37,424 nt of DNA from Hennigella sp045598825 (GCA_045598825.1 JAZRUX010000004.1:1-37424), one strand, 5' to 3'; shown: positions 11,383-22,361, counted from the first letter of the stretch. Notes: a model not told the origin generated them from the sequence alone. Numbers and translations are program-made.

Positions 11383-11407
11383 AAAAAAGAGCTTACGCTC
11401 TTTTTTT
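11383..11407. terminator. Bidirectional terminator between guaC and pyrB
   Basis: AAAAAAGAGC / GCTCTTTTTTT with the four-base loop TTAC. The guaC stop is immediately before it, and the pyrB stop codon (11393-11395, minus strand) is in the loop itself. Confidence 0.88.
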
Positions 11408-12511
11408 ATTTTTAGCTTTCTTTCTTAGATCTACTTCCATTTCACAATAAACACATTTTCAAATATCTTTTTTACTTGTTGGGACAAAGATATGTTTGTG
11501 TCCCTGTTCAATACTTGAAATACATCTTGGGTTTTTACATACTAAGTCGTATCTAGCCTTAGTACCATCATAATAGTAGTCACGTTTAGCTTTTTGTTTT
11601 GCCCATTCTAATAGTTGTAGGATTAAAGCCATTCTAATGTATTTACCATTAAGAGTTTGTCTAAAGTAAGCAGCTCTCGGATCTTTATCAACAGCCACTT
11701 CAATTTCATTAACTCTCGGTAGTGGGTGTAAGATAGCCATATCTTTCTTTGCTTCTTTTAACTTATCAACAGTAAGAACATAACTGTCTTTTAATCTTTC
11801 GTATTCCTTAGGATCAAAGAATCTTTCCCTTTGTATTCTTGTCATATAAAGGATATCTAGATCTTTTAAGTTACCTTCTAAAGTCTTGACTTCTTTGTAT
11901 GGCATTTTATTTTTCCTAATAATGTCATGGATAACATGTGATGGCATTTTTAATTCATCTGGAGAAATTAAAACAAGTTTAATTCCTTTGTATCGAGACA
12001 TTGCCATTGTTAGTGAGTGAACTGTTCTTCCATATTTAAGGTCACCACACATACCAATAGTTAAATTGTTTAATCTTCCTTTTTCACGATAAATTGTTAA
12101 AAGGTCGGTTAGCGTTTGTGTTGGGTGACAATGAACGCCATCACCAGCATTAATTAATGGGATGTCGGTTGCGAATGATCCAGATAACGCCGAACCATCT
12201 TTTGGATGTCGCATTGCAATAATATCAGCAAAATTACTTACTGTTTTGCAAGTATCTGCAACACTTTCTCCTTTAGCCACACTTGATGAAGATGCATCAC
12301 TAAAACCAATAACTGTTCCACCAAGCTCTAACATTGCTGATGTGAAACTTAGTCTAGTTCTTGTTGATGGTTCGTAGAATAAAGTTGCGATTTTCTTTCC
12401 TTCGCAAACATGTGCATATTGTTCTTTGTGACCAATAATATGGATAGCACTTTTTATTAAATCATCAATTTCTTTTACTGTTAAATCTTTAATATCAATT
12501 AAACTTCTCAT
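11393..12511 (-). CDS. pyrB: Aspartate carbamoyltransferase with fused PyrI-like zinc domain
   Basis: This enzyme condenses carbamoyl phosphate with aspartate, the first committed step to UMP. The catalytic core has FYEPSTRTRLSF, SSVAKGES, CHPTQTLTDL, TRIQRERF and HPLPR. At 372 residues it is about 60 longer than an ordinary catalytic chain. The extension holds Cys325-x4-Cys330-x22-Cys353-x2-Cys356 (CKNPRCIS ... WKCVYCE), closely like the zinc domain of the E. coli regulatory chain PyrI (Cx4C, x23, Cx2C), but without the nucleotide-binding domain of PyrI. The second Cys pair is reached only by reading the UGA at 11459-11461 as Trp. It is the last gene of the pyr operon, two bases after pyrE, and its AAGGAG site lies in the end of pyrE. 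Confidence 0.95.
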
Positions 12512-12513
12512 AA

Positions 12514-13161
12514 TTACTCCTTAATTCAACTTTCATCACTTGGATTATTTCTAAAAGCAATAAGTTTTTTCTTGTCTGTTTCTTTTATATATCCTTCCTT
12601 TGCTGCAATATCAACTATTACATCAAAGTTGGTAAGTGAAACATTCTTTAGATTTGTTTGAGCTAATGCATCAACACTCTTTTTCATTCCATATGTAAAG
12701 ATTGATGCAACACCCAGTACATTGATTCCAACAGATCTTAAATGTTGTGCAACATCAATACACGACCCACCTGTTGAAATCAAATCTTCAATTACAACAA
12801 CCTTAGAACCTTGTGGTACACTACCCTCGATTCTATTTTTTCTTCCGTGGTCTTTTGAACTAGAACGGCAATACCCCATAGGTATTTGCATTAAGTGTCC
12901 AACTATTGCAGCGTGAGGAATACCAGCTGTTGATGTTCCCACAACAATTTCAACATCTGGATATTCTGCTTTAATCATTTCTGTTAATGAGTTTTCAATA
13001 TCAGCTCTTACTTTCATATCTGATAATGTTAATCTATTATCACAATAAATTGGGCTCTTAATCCCACTAGCCCACGTAAACGGTTTATCCGGGCTTAGAA
13101 AGACAGCTTTAATGCTTAATAAGTCTTTTGCAATTAACTCTTGTATTTGTTTTTTATCCAT
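12514..13161 (-). CDS. pyrE: Orotate phosphoribosyltransferase
   Basis: PyrE joins orotate and PRPP to give OMP. The 215-residue protein has the PRPP-binding loop VVVIEDLISTGGS (121-133) and the CRSSSKDHGRKN catalytic loop (about 98-109). A UGA-Trp at 12526-12528 adds the last four residues. The strong AGGAGG site five bases before ATG fixes the start. It is fifth in the operon, nine bases after pyrF. Confidence 0.96.
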
Positions 13162-13170
13162 ATTGTCCTC

Positions 13171-13869
13171 CTATCCTACAAATGCTTTTACACATTTTTT
13201 ATAAACTGCCACCGGATCTTTAGCTTGTGTAATAGGTCTACCTACTACTATATAGTCAGATCCCGCTTTTTTGGCTTGTGCAGGTGTCATAACACGTTTT
13301 TGGTCACCTTTGTTTTTCATATTGAAACGAATACCCGGTGTTACTGTTAAGAATTTTTTTCCACAAACTTTGTGTACTTTTTGTGCTTCCATAGCTGAAC
13401 AAACAACACCATTTAGTTTACTTGCTTTAGCTAATTTTGCATAGTGCATAACTACTTTATCAATTGGTTCGTGAATTAAGATATCACTTTCCATGCTTTG
13501 TTGGTCAGTCGATGTTAATTGTGTGATAGCAATTACTAATGGGTGTTTACCATCTTTTCTGGTTGCACCCTCCATAGCGGCTTTCATCATTGCCTTTGTA
13601 CCGCTAGCATGAATACTGAACATATCAACATATTGGTACGATAGAACTTTTGAACATCTTCTAATTGTATTAGGAATGTCATATAGTTTTAGGTCTAAGA
13701 AGATTTTGTGTCCCCTTCTCTTTAATTCTTTTAAGAAACTTGGACCAGCACTATAAAACAATTCCATTCCAATTTTTACAAATGGTTTCTCTTTAATAAA
13801 TAAATCTAGAAAGTTTAGTGCTTCAATCTTATTTGGGAAGTCACAAGCAATTATTACATCCTTACCCAT
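13171..13869 (-). CDS. pyrF: Orotidine 5'-phosphate decarboxylase
   Basis: PyrF decarboxylates OMP to UMP, the last step of the pathway. The 232-residue protein has the catalytic FLDLKLYDIPNT motif (consensus DLKxHDIPNT; His is Tyr here), an ACDFPN start, and VTPGIR and YIVVGRPIT phosphate-binding segments. Its ATG overlaps the pyrD stop by one base (TAATG on the minus strand), indicating translational coupling. Confidence 0.96.
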   Translation of the reverse strand: MGKDVIIACDFPNKIEALNFLDLFIKEKPFVKIGMELFYSAGPSFLKELKRRGHKIFLDLKLYDIPNTIRRCSKVLSYQYVDMFSIHASGTKAMMKAAMEGATRKDGKHPLVIAITQLTSTDQQSMESDILIHEPIDKVVMHYAKLAKASKLNGVVCSAMEAQKVHKVCGKKFLTVTPGIRFNMKNKGDQKRVMTPAQAKKAGSDYIVVGRPITQAKDPVAVYKKCVKAFVG

Positions 13870-14780
13870 TATTTACATCCTCCAATAATACCTTTTAATG
13901 ATTTAATGTTATATTTCTTCATTACCCTTGGTAAATCATTAATTATTTTTTTACATGCTAATGGGTCAACAATATTTGCCGACCCAACTTCTACCGCTGT
14001 GGCACCAGCTAGCATCATCTCAATTACATCTTCAGCGGTAGATATTCCTCCCATACCAACCACAGGTATCTTAACTGCTTGAGCAACTTGGTAAACCATT
14101 CTTACAGCAATTGGAAAGATGGCATCCCCTGAATAACCACCAAATTTATTTCTCAGGATTGGTTCCTTAGTTTTTAAATTGATTCTCATTCCAGGGATTG
14201 TATTAATTAATGAGATACCATCTGCTCCGGCTTTTTCTACAGCTTTAGCTACTGCAACAATGTCAGTCACATTAGGTGATAATTTAACAATTAATGGTTT
14301 TTTAATTACTTTTTTAACAGACTTAACAACCTTAGCAGCTAGTTCTGGATCAGTTCCAAAAGCCATGCCTCCACCATGAACATTAGGACAAGAAATATTT
14401 AGTTCAATTCATCCCACTTGTGGGCATTTACTAATTTGTTTGCAGTTGTAAACATATTCTTCAATAGAGAAACCACTTATATTTGCCATAACTGGTTTTT
14501 TAAAAACTCTTTTTATTTTAGGCATCAAGTCTTTAATAACATTGTCAACACCAGGATTTTGCAAACCGACAGTATTTAACATTCCGCCCTTGCCTTCTGC
14601 AATTCTTGGTGCAGGATTTCCAAATCTTGCTTCTTTAGTTGTTCCTTTAAATGAGAATGAACCAAGAATGTTAATATTATAGAATTCTGCAAATTCATAA
14701 CCAAACCCAAACGTTCCACTTGCAGGAATTATTGGGTTATCTAATGTAATGCCACAAAGTTTTACTTTAGTATCTATCAT
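13869..14780 (-). CDS. pyrD: Dihydroorotate dehydrogenase, catalytic subunit (class 1B)
   Basis: PyrD oxidises dihydroorotate to orotate with FMN. The 303-residue sequence has the class 1 active-site Cys131 in NISCPN, the substrate and FMN motifs SGTFGFG and NTVGLQNPG, and the GMGGIST phosphate site near the C-terminus. UGA-Trp lies at residue 124. The next gene upstream is the PyrK subunit, with a four-base ATGA overlap, which defines the NAD-linked, cytoplasmic class 1B enzyme (PyrD2-PyrK2) and makes quinone dependence unlikely. Confidence 0.97.
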
Positions 14781-15499
14781 AATAAGTCCTTCCCACAGAA
14801 CACAGGTCCGTGTTTACAAATTTGCCTTGGACCCTTTCTCGTTTCTAATGTGCAACCCATACATGTTCCAGTTCCACAACCCATTCTTTCTTCTAGTGAA
14901 TATTCACCCATTCCATTTGTTAGAGCATGAATTGCTTTTAACATTGGCATTGGACCACATGTATATAAGTAACCATATTTAAGGTTTTTCATTGCATCAA
15001 TTGCATAGCCTTTAATACCATAGCTACCATTAACTGTTGTAACAAGAACTTTTGTACCGAGTTTTTTAAATTTATCAACATAGAACATATCAGTCTTAGA
15101 ATTGAAAGCCATAATGATTGTCACCTCTATACCTTTTTTAATCAATTCTTTAGCACACATATATAGTGGTGGAATTCCTATTCCTCCACCAATTAGTAAT
15201 GTGTGTTTTTTTGCGTTGCTTAAATTGTATCCAGTTCCAAGATTAGTTAAAATATTTAGATTACCTTTTGTTTTAGATAGGATTTCAGTACCCTTTCCTA
15301 ACACTTTGTATAACAAAGTTAATTCATCTTTGTTAATGTTACAAACAGAAATTGGTCTTCTTAAATAACAACCATTTATTTGGACATGAACAAATGTTCC
15401 GGGGCGATTGCAATCTTTAATATCTCCTTTTAATATCATTTCATAAACACCTGGTGCTATTTTTTTATTGTGTTTTATTTTAACAACTACTTCTCTCAT
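14777..15499 (-). CDS. pyrK: Dihydroorotate dehydrogenase electron transfer subunit
   Basis: PyrK carries FAD and a 2Fe-2S cluster and passes electrons from PyrD to NAD+. In 240 residues it shows the FAD motif RRPIS (47-51), the nucleotide site LLIGGGIGIPPLY, YTCGPMPML, and the cluster ligands Cys208-x4-Cys213-x2-Cys216-x11-Cys228. It starts two bases after the pyrC stop and overlaps pyrD by four bases. Confidence 0.96.
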   Translation of the reverse strand: MREVVVKIKHNKKIAPGVYEMILKGDIKDCNRPGTFVHVQINGCYLRRPISVCNINKDELTLLYKVLGKGTEILSKTKGNLNILTNLGTGYNLSNAKKHTLLIGGGIGIPPLYMCAKELIKKGIEVTIIMAFNSKTDMFYVDKFKKLGTKVLVTTVNGSYGIKGYAIDAMKNLKYGYLYTCGPMPMLKAIHALTNGMGEYSLEERMGCGTGTCMGCTLETRKGPRQICKHGPVFCGKDLL

Positions 15500-15501
15500 A
15501 A

Positions 15502-16698
15502 TTATTTTTTATAAACCACCTTTCTGTTATGAACCGTTAGATAATTTACTCCATACACTTCACACCCTTTAAATGGAGTATTTTTTCCTTTGGAAATGAA
15601 TTTACTTGGTTCGATTACACCTTTTTCATTTAGGTTTCATATTGCAAAGTCTTTTGATTGAGGTAATCCAAATCGTTTACGAGGATTGTTTACTAAAAGA
15701 TCAATTAGTTTTTTTAATGTGATGATGTTAGTTTTAACTAAATGAGTGTAAAGTAAAGGGAACGCAATTTCAATTCCGCTTGCACCAAATGCGCTACCTT
15801 TTAATCCTTTGTTCTTTTCTTCTTTAGCATGAGGCGCATGATCTGTTGCAATCATGTCAATTGTTCCGTCTTGAATTCCTTTTATTAATGCCTTCTTATC
15901 TTCCAACGATCTAATTGGGGGATTAATTTTAAACATTCCATCTTCCTTTAGCATTGAATCATCAAGAATTAAATAATGAGGAGTAGTTTCACAAGTTATA
16001 TTTATTCCTTGCTTCTTTGCTCTTCTGATTGCAGCAACTGATTCTTTTGTTGAAACGTGGCAGACATGGTATTTACATTTTGTTTCTTTTACAAGTCTAA
16101 TATCTCTTTTGACTTGTTCATATTCACTTGCTGAAGTGATTCCGTTGTGATTGTGTTGCTTTGCATATAGTCCATCATGAATGTAACCTCCATGGATTAG
16201 GCTATTATCTTCACAGTGAGCCACAATAACCTTGTTTAATTTCTTAGCAAGAAGCATAGCTTGTTTCATAAGTTTGGCATCTTGAACACCTTTACCATCA
16301 TCGGAGAAAGCAATAACATATTTTGCTGTGTCTTTTAATGGAGATAATTGTTTACCTTCTTCATTAATTGAAATAGCGCCATATGGCAAAACTTTTATAA
16401 CAGCATCTTTCTTAATTATTTTGAGTTGCTCTTTTATATGTGCAACTGTATCAGATACAGGTTTAAGATTTGGCATTGTTGCCACAGTAGTATAACCACC
16501 TTTGGCTGCCGCTTGCGATCCAGTTAAAATTGTTTCTTTATAAGAAAAACCCGGTTCACGGAAATGCACATGCACATCAATGAAAGCCGGGATAAGAATA
16601 TATTTATTAGAATTCAATTCTGGATATTGGTTAAGAAACATTAAAAAATCTGTATTTTTTTTCTTTGGACCAAAAATGTTAATTCTTAACTTACCCAT
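15502..16698 (-). CDS. pyrC: Dihydroorotase
   Basis: This zinc enzyme closes carbamoyl aspartate to dihydroorotate. The 398-residue protein shows the amidohydrolase signature DVHVHFREPG (41-50; metal ligands His43 and His45), GGYTTVATMPN, VAHCEDN, HVCHVST and ATDHAPH. A UGA-Trp at 15637-15639 leads into the last 44 residues. The N-terminal beta-sandwich part is short. It is first in the pyr operon, with TATAAT ending only 14 bases before the ATG and no ribosome binding site, so the mRNA leader should be about seven bases. No room remains for a PyrR-type attenuator. Confidence 0.96.
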
Positions 16699-16712
16699 AA
16701 TTGTCTTATGAT

Positions 16713-16718
16713 ATTATA
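16713..16718 (-). promoter_or_regulatory. -10 box of the pyr operon, nearly leaderless
   Basis: TATAAT on the minus strand ends 14 bases before the pyrC ATG. No Shine-Dalgarno sequence lies between. The upstream region is A/T tracts without a clear -35 box. Confidence 0.6.
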
Positions 16719-16822
16719 ATCACTATTTATTTTTTTTAATAAAAAATATATATTAATAAATCTTATAGATTACTACACCACAATTCTTACCCAATATTTA
16801 TTACAACAGAATTTACCGTAAT

Positions 16823-16847
16823 AAAAAAAGAGGTAGCCCTCTTTTTT
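16823..16847 (-). terminator. Rho-independent terminator
   Basis: AAAAAAGAGG / CCTCTTTTTT with a TAGC loop. It closes the yaaA-gyrB-gyrA-membrane-protein operon and contains part of the stop codon of the 16846-17307 gene. It sits between that operon and the pyr promoter. Confidence 0.82.
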
Positions 16848-17307
16848 ATTTAATTTTTACGGCCTCAACAGTATTTAATGTGCCCATTCCAGTACAAACT
16901 GTTATCATGAATAAACCTAACAGAACAAATATTGCATCTCCTCTGATAGTTTCAGAACCATTTGTAAGTTGAGCAAATAAAATCAATACAATTGATAAAA
17001 CGAATGGGAGCACTCCCAACACAGCATTATAAATAATGAATGTTTTATTTGCAAAACCACCGTTGAATTTTGTTTTTGAACCCAATACTATTAATGCAAT
17101 AGTTATACCAAAAATAAGTATTGTAGCAAGGCCTGTAGTAAGAAGTAAAAACTCCAATAACACACCATTAACATCAGTATCCTTAACAATAGGTATAAGC
17201 ACATTGATTAAGAAAATCACACATACTATAGTTAGAAATGCTAATGCAGCATCGATGCATGTCAAAATTTTTGTTACTTTTATTTGTTTATTAATTTCCT
17301 TTGTCAT
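16846..17307 (-). CDS. Small membrane protein with four predicted helices
   Basis: The 153-residue protein has hydrophobic segments at about residues 13-37, 50-73, 90-110 and 125-147 and a short basic N-terminus (MTKEINKQIKVTK). An AGGAG site precedes the ATG. It follows the 17328-17816 gene by 20 bases and has the same size, helix count and order, so the two may be tandem duplicates that have diverged. No family or active site is recognised, and no function is proposed. Confidence 0.75.
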   Translation of the reverse strand: MTKEINKQIKVTKILTCIDAALAFLTIVCVIFLINVLIPIVKDTDVNGVLLEFLLLTTGLATILIFGITIALIVLGSKTKFNGGFANKTFIIYNAVLGVLPFVLSIVLILFAQLTNGSETIRGDAIFVLLGLFMITVCTGMGTLNTVEAVKIK

Positions 17308-17327
17308 TTTTTATCTCCTAATATATT

Positions 17328-17816
17328 TTATTTTGTTTGTTTAAAAGCAATAACATCTACAACAGATGCTGGTATTAATACAAAAGCAGTAGTAAATCAA
17401 ACAGAAATACACAAAGCTGTTTTATTAATATCAAAATCAAAGTCTAAATCGTCTGCTAACAATCTAATTGCAAGTAATATTGTTAGTGCTAATGCAGCAC
17501 CCCAAAAGGCAGCATTGAGCGCAACCATTACTTTTGTGTTTAATTTTGGATTTGTTGAACTATATTTTGCTCTTAATCCAATAAAAATCATAGCACAGAC
17601 AAATCCAGCAATAACTAGAACACCAACACCATAGTGCAAATCACTAATTACTGAATTACTAACAGGAAAGTCTTTACCATATTCATCTTTAAAGCACTTT
17701 AATATTCCTGCAATAACACTTAATAGGATTGTTACAAATCCAATAATACTTGTTGAAAGAAGTAGAGGGCGAACACCACCCTTCGATTTGGTGTTTATTT
17801 TTTTATTTTTTGTCAT
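17328..17816 (-). CDS. Small membrane protein with four predicted helices
   Basis: The 162-residue product has a lysine-rich N-terminus and hydrophobic segments at about residues 18-40, 60-82, 95-120 and 132-155, with an acidic loop DDLDFDFD before the last. A UGA-Trp at 17397-17399 continues the frame into the last segment; without it the fourth helix would be lost. AAAGGAG precedes the ATG. It starts 17 bases after gyrA ends, so it probably is co-transcribed with gyrase. The function is unknown. Confidence 0.75.
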
Positions 17817-17833
17817 ATTTATCTCCTTTTATC

Positions 17834-20368
17834 TTATTTATTTGGGTTTTCAGGAGACATTTCAACTGCCTCTTGTGGGGCCAAAGGGGCCCCAGGAGTA
17901 GTTGGATCAATGTTTTCAGTTTCATCATTTTTGAAGATAGCTATAGATGCAATTCTATCTTCATCGTCAAGTTTAATTAACTTAACACCTTGTGTTGCAC
18001 GACCAATATCTCTTACTTCTGATAATGACATACGAATAATCATATTCTTCTTTGTCATAATCAATGCATCCTCATTACCTTCAACTGCAGCAGCAAAGAC
18101 AAGTTTTCCAGTTTTTGGAGTTACTTTCAATGTTGTTACACCCTTAGCACCACGTTTAGTTTCACGATATTCTTCAACATCTGTGATTTTACCAACACCA
18201 CGGGTGCCAATAGATAAAATCTTGTTACCAGCTAAGCTTGTACTAAAACCAACAACAGTGCCATCTTCAATGTTAATACCTTTAACACCAGCTGCAGTTC
18301 GTCCCATATTTCTAACATCAGAAACTTTGAAACGAACAAGTTTACCTGTAGAGTTACCAATGAAGACATTGTTGTCTTCGGCAACAATTTTAACATCAAA
18401 TAGTTTGTCGCCTTCTTTTAATCCTAAAGCAATCTTACCATTTCTATTAATATGTTCGTATTCAATTAATGAAGTACGTTTTACAATACCATTTGCTGAA
18501 CAGAAGATCAATGATTTTTGTTCTTCATAATCATCAATAGGTAACATTGTAATAATCTTTTCATCTTTTTGGATTTGAATAAAGTTAATAGCGGGGATAC
18601 CCTTTGATTGTTTAGAACCAACAGGAATTTCATGTCCTCTTAAACGATAAACTTTTCCATAATCTGTAAAGATTAAGATGTCAGTGTGTGTATTAGCAAC
18701 AACAATCTTAGCAACGTTATCATCGTTGTGAGTTGCTGTACCAGTTACACCAACCCCTCCACGGTGTTGTGAACGGTATTCATCAATTGGAAGACGTTTT
18801 AAGTAACCTCTTGTTGACATTGTGATAACAATATCTTCAATAGGAATTAAGTCTTCATCATCAATTGAAGAAGATTGGTTGTAAGCAATTTCGGTTCTTC
18901 TTTCATCACCAAATCTATCAACAAGTTTCTTTAAAGACGCTAACATTAAATCAATTTGTTTATCTCGATTAGATAGAATTGATTCATACTCCTTACATGC
19001 AATTTCAAGCTCTTTAATTTCATTAGTAATCTTAGCTTGTTCCATTCCAGATAATGAACGAAGTTTCATTTCAAGAATAGCCTTTGCCTGAATTTCAGAC
19101 AATTTGAATTTCTTCATTAAGTCTTCAAGAAGCTTTTTGTCATCTTTTGCATCTTTAATCATCTTGATGATTTCATCAATATGTTGTGATGCAATATGTA
19201 AACCTTCTAGAATATGAAGTCTAGCTTTTGCTTTATCTAAATCAAACCTAGTTTTTTTAGTTAGAACATCAAGTTGGTGATCAATATAAATTTGCAAAGC
19301 ATCTTTCATGTTAAGAATTCTAGGTTCATTATTTACTAGAGCTAACATGTTAACAGAGAAGGATGTTTGCAATTGAGTCATCTTAAATAATTGGTTTAAG
19401 ATAACTTCAGGTACTACATCTCTTCTTAATTCAATAACAATTCTAATACCCAAACGGTTAGATTCATCACGTAAGTCTGTAATACCTTGTACTTTACCAT
19501 CTTTAACCAATTGCGTAATCTTTTCAATTAATTGTGATTTGTTTACAACATATGGAATTTCATGGACAATAATTCTTGGCTTACCATTGTCCATGTATTC
19601 GATATCTGTTTTAGATCTAACAGTTACAGAGCCATGTCCTGTTTCAAAGTATTCCTTAATACCGGCACCACCAATGATGCTTGCACCGGTTGGAAAGTCT
19701 GGACCTTTTAAAACAGACATAATATCATCAATTGTACAATTAGGGTTTTTTGCAACTAGTTCAACACCAGCAGCAATTTCTCCTAAGTTGTGTGGTGGCA
19801 TGTTTGTTGCCATACCAACGGCAATACCACTTGAACCATTAGCTAACATATTTGGGAATAATGAAGGAAGAACTGTAGGTTCCCTTTCAGTTCCATCATA
19901 GTTATCAATTAATTCAACAGTATTCTTTTCAATGTCATTTAGCATAGTGTCGGCCAATTTAGACATTCTTGCTTCAGTATAACGCATTGCTGCAGCACCA
20001 TCACCATCGATAGAACCAAAGTTTCCATGTCCATCGATTAATGGATATCTCATACTAAAGTCTTGTGCCATTCTAACCATAGTTTCATAAACAGCAGTAT
20101 CACCGTGTGGGTGGTACTTACCAATTACCTCACCGACTAGTCTAGCAGACTTCTTATATTGAGCTCAAGATGTCATGCCTAAGTTTCAAGCCGCATATAA
20201 TACACGACGGTGAACTGGTTTAAAACCATCTCTTGCGTCTGGAAGAGCACGAGCAACAATTACACTCATTGCATATTCAAGGAATGAGTTTTGAAGTTCT
20301 TTAGCTATTTCTTTTTCTTCAACTTTAGATTTTTCAAGTTGTTCACGAATTTCATTTTCTTTTGCCAT
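17834..20368 (-). CDS. gyrA: DNA gyrase subunit A
   Basis: GyrA cleaves and rejoins DNA during negative supercoiling. The 844-residue protein reads two UGA codons as Trp near residues 61 and 68. The catalytic Tyr130 is in AAMRYTEARM. The quinolone pocket reads HPHGDTAVYE, with Thr91 and Glu95 at the positions of E. coli Ser83 and Asp87. The C-terminal beta-pinwheel has degenerate GRxxxG-type repeats and a QHRGGVGVTG box, typical of gyrase rather than topoisomerase IV. It lies 19 bases after gyrB. Confidence 0.97.
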
Positions 20369-20387
20369 AATCTAATACTCTCCTTTC

Positions 20388-22349
20388 CTATGCATCAATA
20401 TTTTTAACAAACTTAGCGTTTGTTTTGATGAAGTCTTTTCTTGGGGCAACATCATCACCCATTAAGAAACTAAATTGTCTATCAGCTTCAATTGCATCAG
20501 CAATAGTAACTTTTACAATTGTTCTATTTGTTGGGTCCATTGTTGTTTCCCAAAGTTGTTCAGGGTTCATTTCACCAAGACCTTTATATCGTTGGATAGT
20601 AAATCTTTGGTTTTCACCCTCTTTTTTAAAGTCTTCTAATTCTTGGTCAGAATATGCATACTTCACAGATTTACCAGATTGATATTTAAATAAAGGTGGT
20701 CTTGCAAAGAACACATGACCTTGTTCAATTAAAGGTTTCATATATCTAAAGAAGAATGTTAACATCAAGATACGAATGTGTGCACCATCGACATCAGCAT
20801 CGGTCATGATGATAATCTTGTTGTAACGAATCTTTGTCATGTCAATTTCAGGCATTACTCCTATACCAATGGCAGTAATTAAGGCTTGGATTTCTGCATT
20901 GTCAAAGATTTTCTCTGTCTTAGCTTTTTCGACATTAATAATTTTACCACGTAGTGGTAGAATTGCTTGGAATTCACGATTTCGACCTAATTTAGCTGAA
21001 CCACCGGCTGAGTCACCTTCGACGATATATAATTCACAGATTGATGAATCACGAGATGAACAATCAGCAAGCTTGCCAGGAAGACCACCAGTTTCAAATG
21101 GAGATTTTCTTCGAGTAATTTCTCTTGCCTCTTGTGATTTCTTTCTAGCTTCTGCAGCAAGCATGATCTTTCTAACAATCATGATTGCTTCATTAGGATT
21201 TTCTTGTAAGTATTTTTCAAAGATTTGAGTTGTCACACTGTTAACTAATTGTCTAACTTCAGTGTTTCCCAATTTTCTCTTTGTTTGTCCTTCGTATTGG
21301 GGGTTAGGGTGTTTAATTGATAAGATTGCAACTAAACCTTCAGTAACGTCATCTTTAGTTAACTTATCATCTGTGTCCTTCATTAATTTCTTTTCAATAG
21401 CAACACGGTTGATGACTTTAACTAAGGCGAGTCTAAATCCTTCCTCGTGTGTGCCACCTTCTGTAGTATTAATGTTGTTACAGAATGAATACAATGAGTT
21501 TGCATAACCCTTGTTGTATTGGAATGCAACTTCAACGTTAATATCATAATAAGTTTCTTCTAAAACGTTAGGAACTTTCGTTTTTTGTCTAATTTCACCA
21601 TAAATGATATCTGGGACTAATGGTTCTTTATCACGGTTTAATTCCGCAACATATTCATTTAAACCACCTTCATATAATCATGTATGAATTTGATCAGTCT
21701 TTTCATTCTTGTAAATTAGTTTCACACCCTTATTCAAGAATGCCAATTGTTTCATTCTAGCGATAATACGATCATCCTCATATGGAAGTTTTTCCATAAT
21801 TGTAAAGTCAGGCACAAATTCAATTGTTGTACCATGAGGCTTATCATTAGATTTACCAATTTTTTTAAGCGGTTCAACTGCATGACCACCTTCTCTAAAT
21901 TCTACAAAGTATGTTTCATAGTTACGGTTTACTCATACTTTCATGTATTTACTTAAACCGTTAACACATGAAGCACCTACACCATGTAGACCACCAGAGA
22001 TTTTGTATGATGTGTTATCAAATTTTCCACCAGCGTGTAAAACAGTCAATACAGTCTCGACTGTAGACTTACCTGTTTTTGGGTGGACATCTACTGGAAT
22101 ACCTCGGCCATCATCGTCAACGATAATGGCGCCACCTTTAGTTTGGGTAACAATAACTCGAGTAGCATAGCCACCCATACATTCGTCGATTGAGTTATCA
22201 ACAATTTCCCAAATTAGCTGGTGAAGACCATCGATACCAGTAGAACCGATATACATACCTGGTCTTTTTCTTACAGCTTCTAGACCCTCCAAAATCTTAA
22301 TATTGGAAGAATCATATTCAGCATTATTAATTTTTTCTTTTTCTGCCAT
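20388..22349 (-). CDS. gyrB: DNA gyrase subunit B
   Basis: GyrB supplies ATP-driven strand passage. The 653-residue protein has the GHKL ATPase motifs EIVDNSIDE, DDGRGIP and GGLHGVGASCVN, and the TOPRIM motifs IVEGDSAGG, LRGKIINVEKA and DADVDGAHI, then QRYKGLGEMNPEQLWET. Several UGA codons are Trp. The ATG at 22349 (MAEKEK) is preferred because AGGTGA precedes it by six bases; a GTG three codons upstream lies in that site. It follows yaaA by 12 bases. Confidence 0.97.
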
Positions 22350-22361
22350 ATTTTTCACCTA

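Noticed and set aside
16699..16822. A PyrR-type attenuator upstream of pyrC
   Set aside because: The -10 box leaves a leader of only about seven bases, and no anti-terminator/terminator pair is present between promoter and start.
17910..18530. A 206-residue open frame on the plus strand, antisense to gyrA
   Set aside because: It has no family resemblance, no start signals, and mirrors the codon pattern of the strongly supported gyrA gene.
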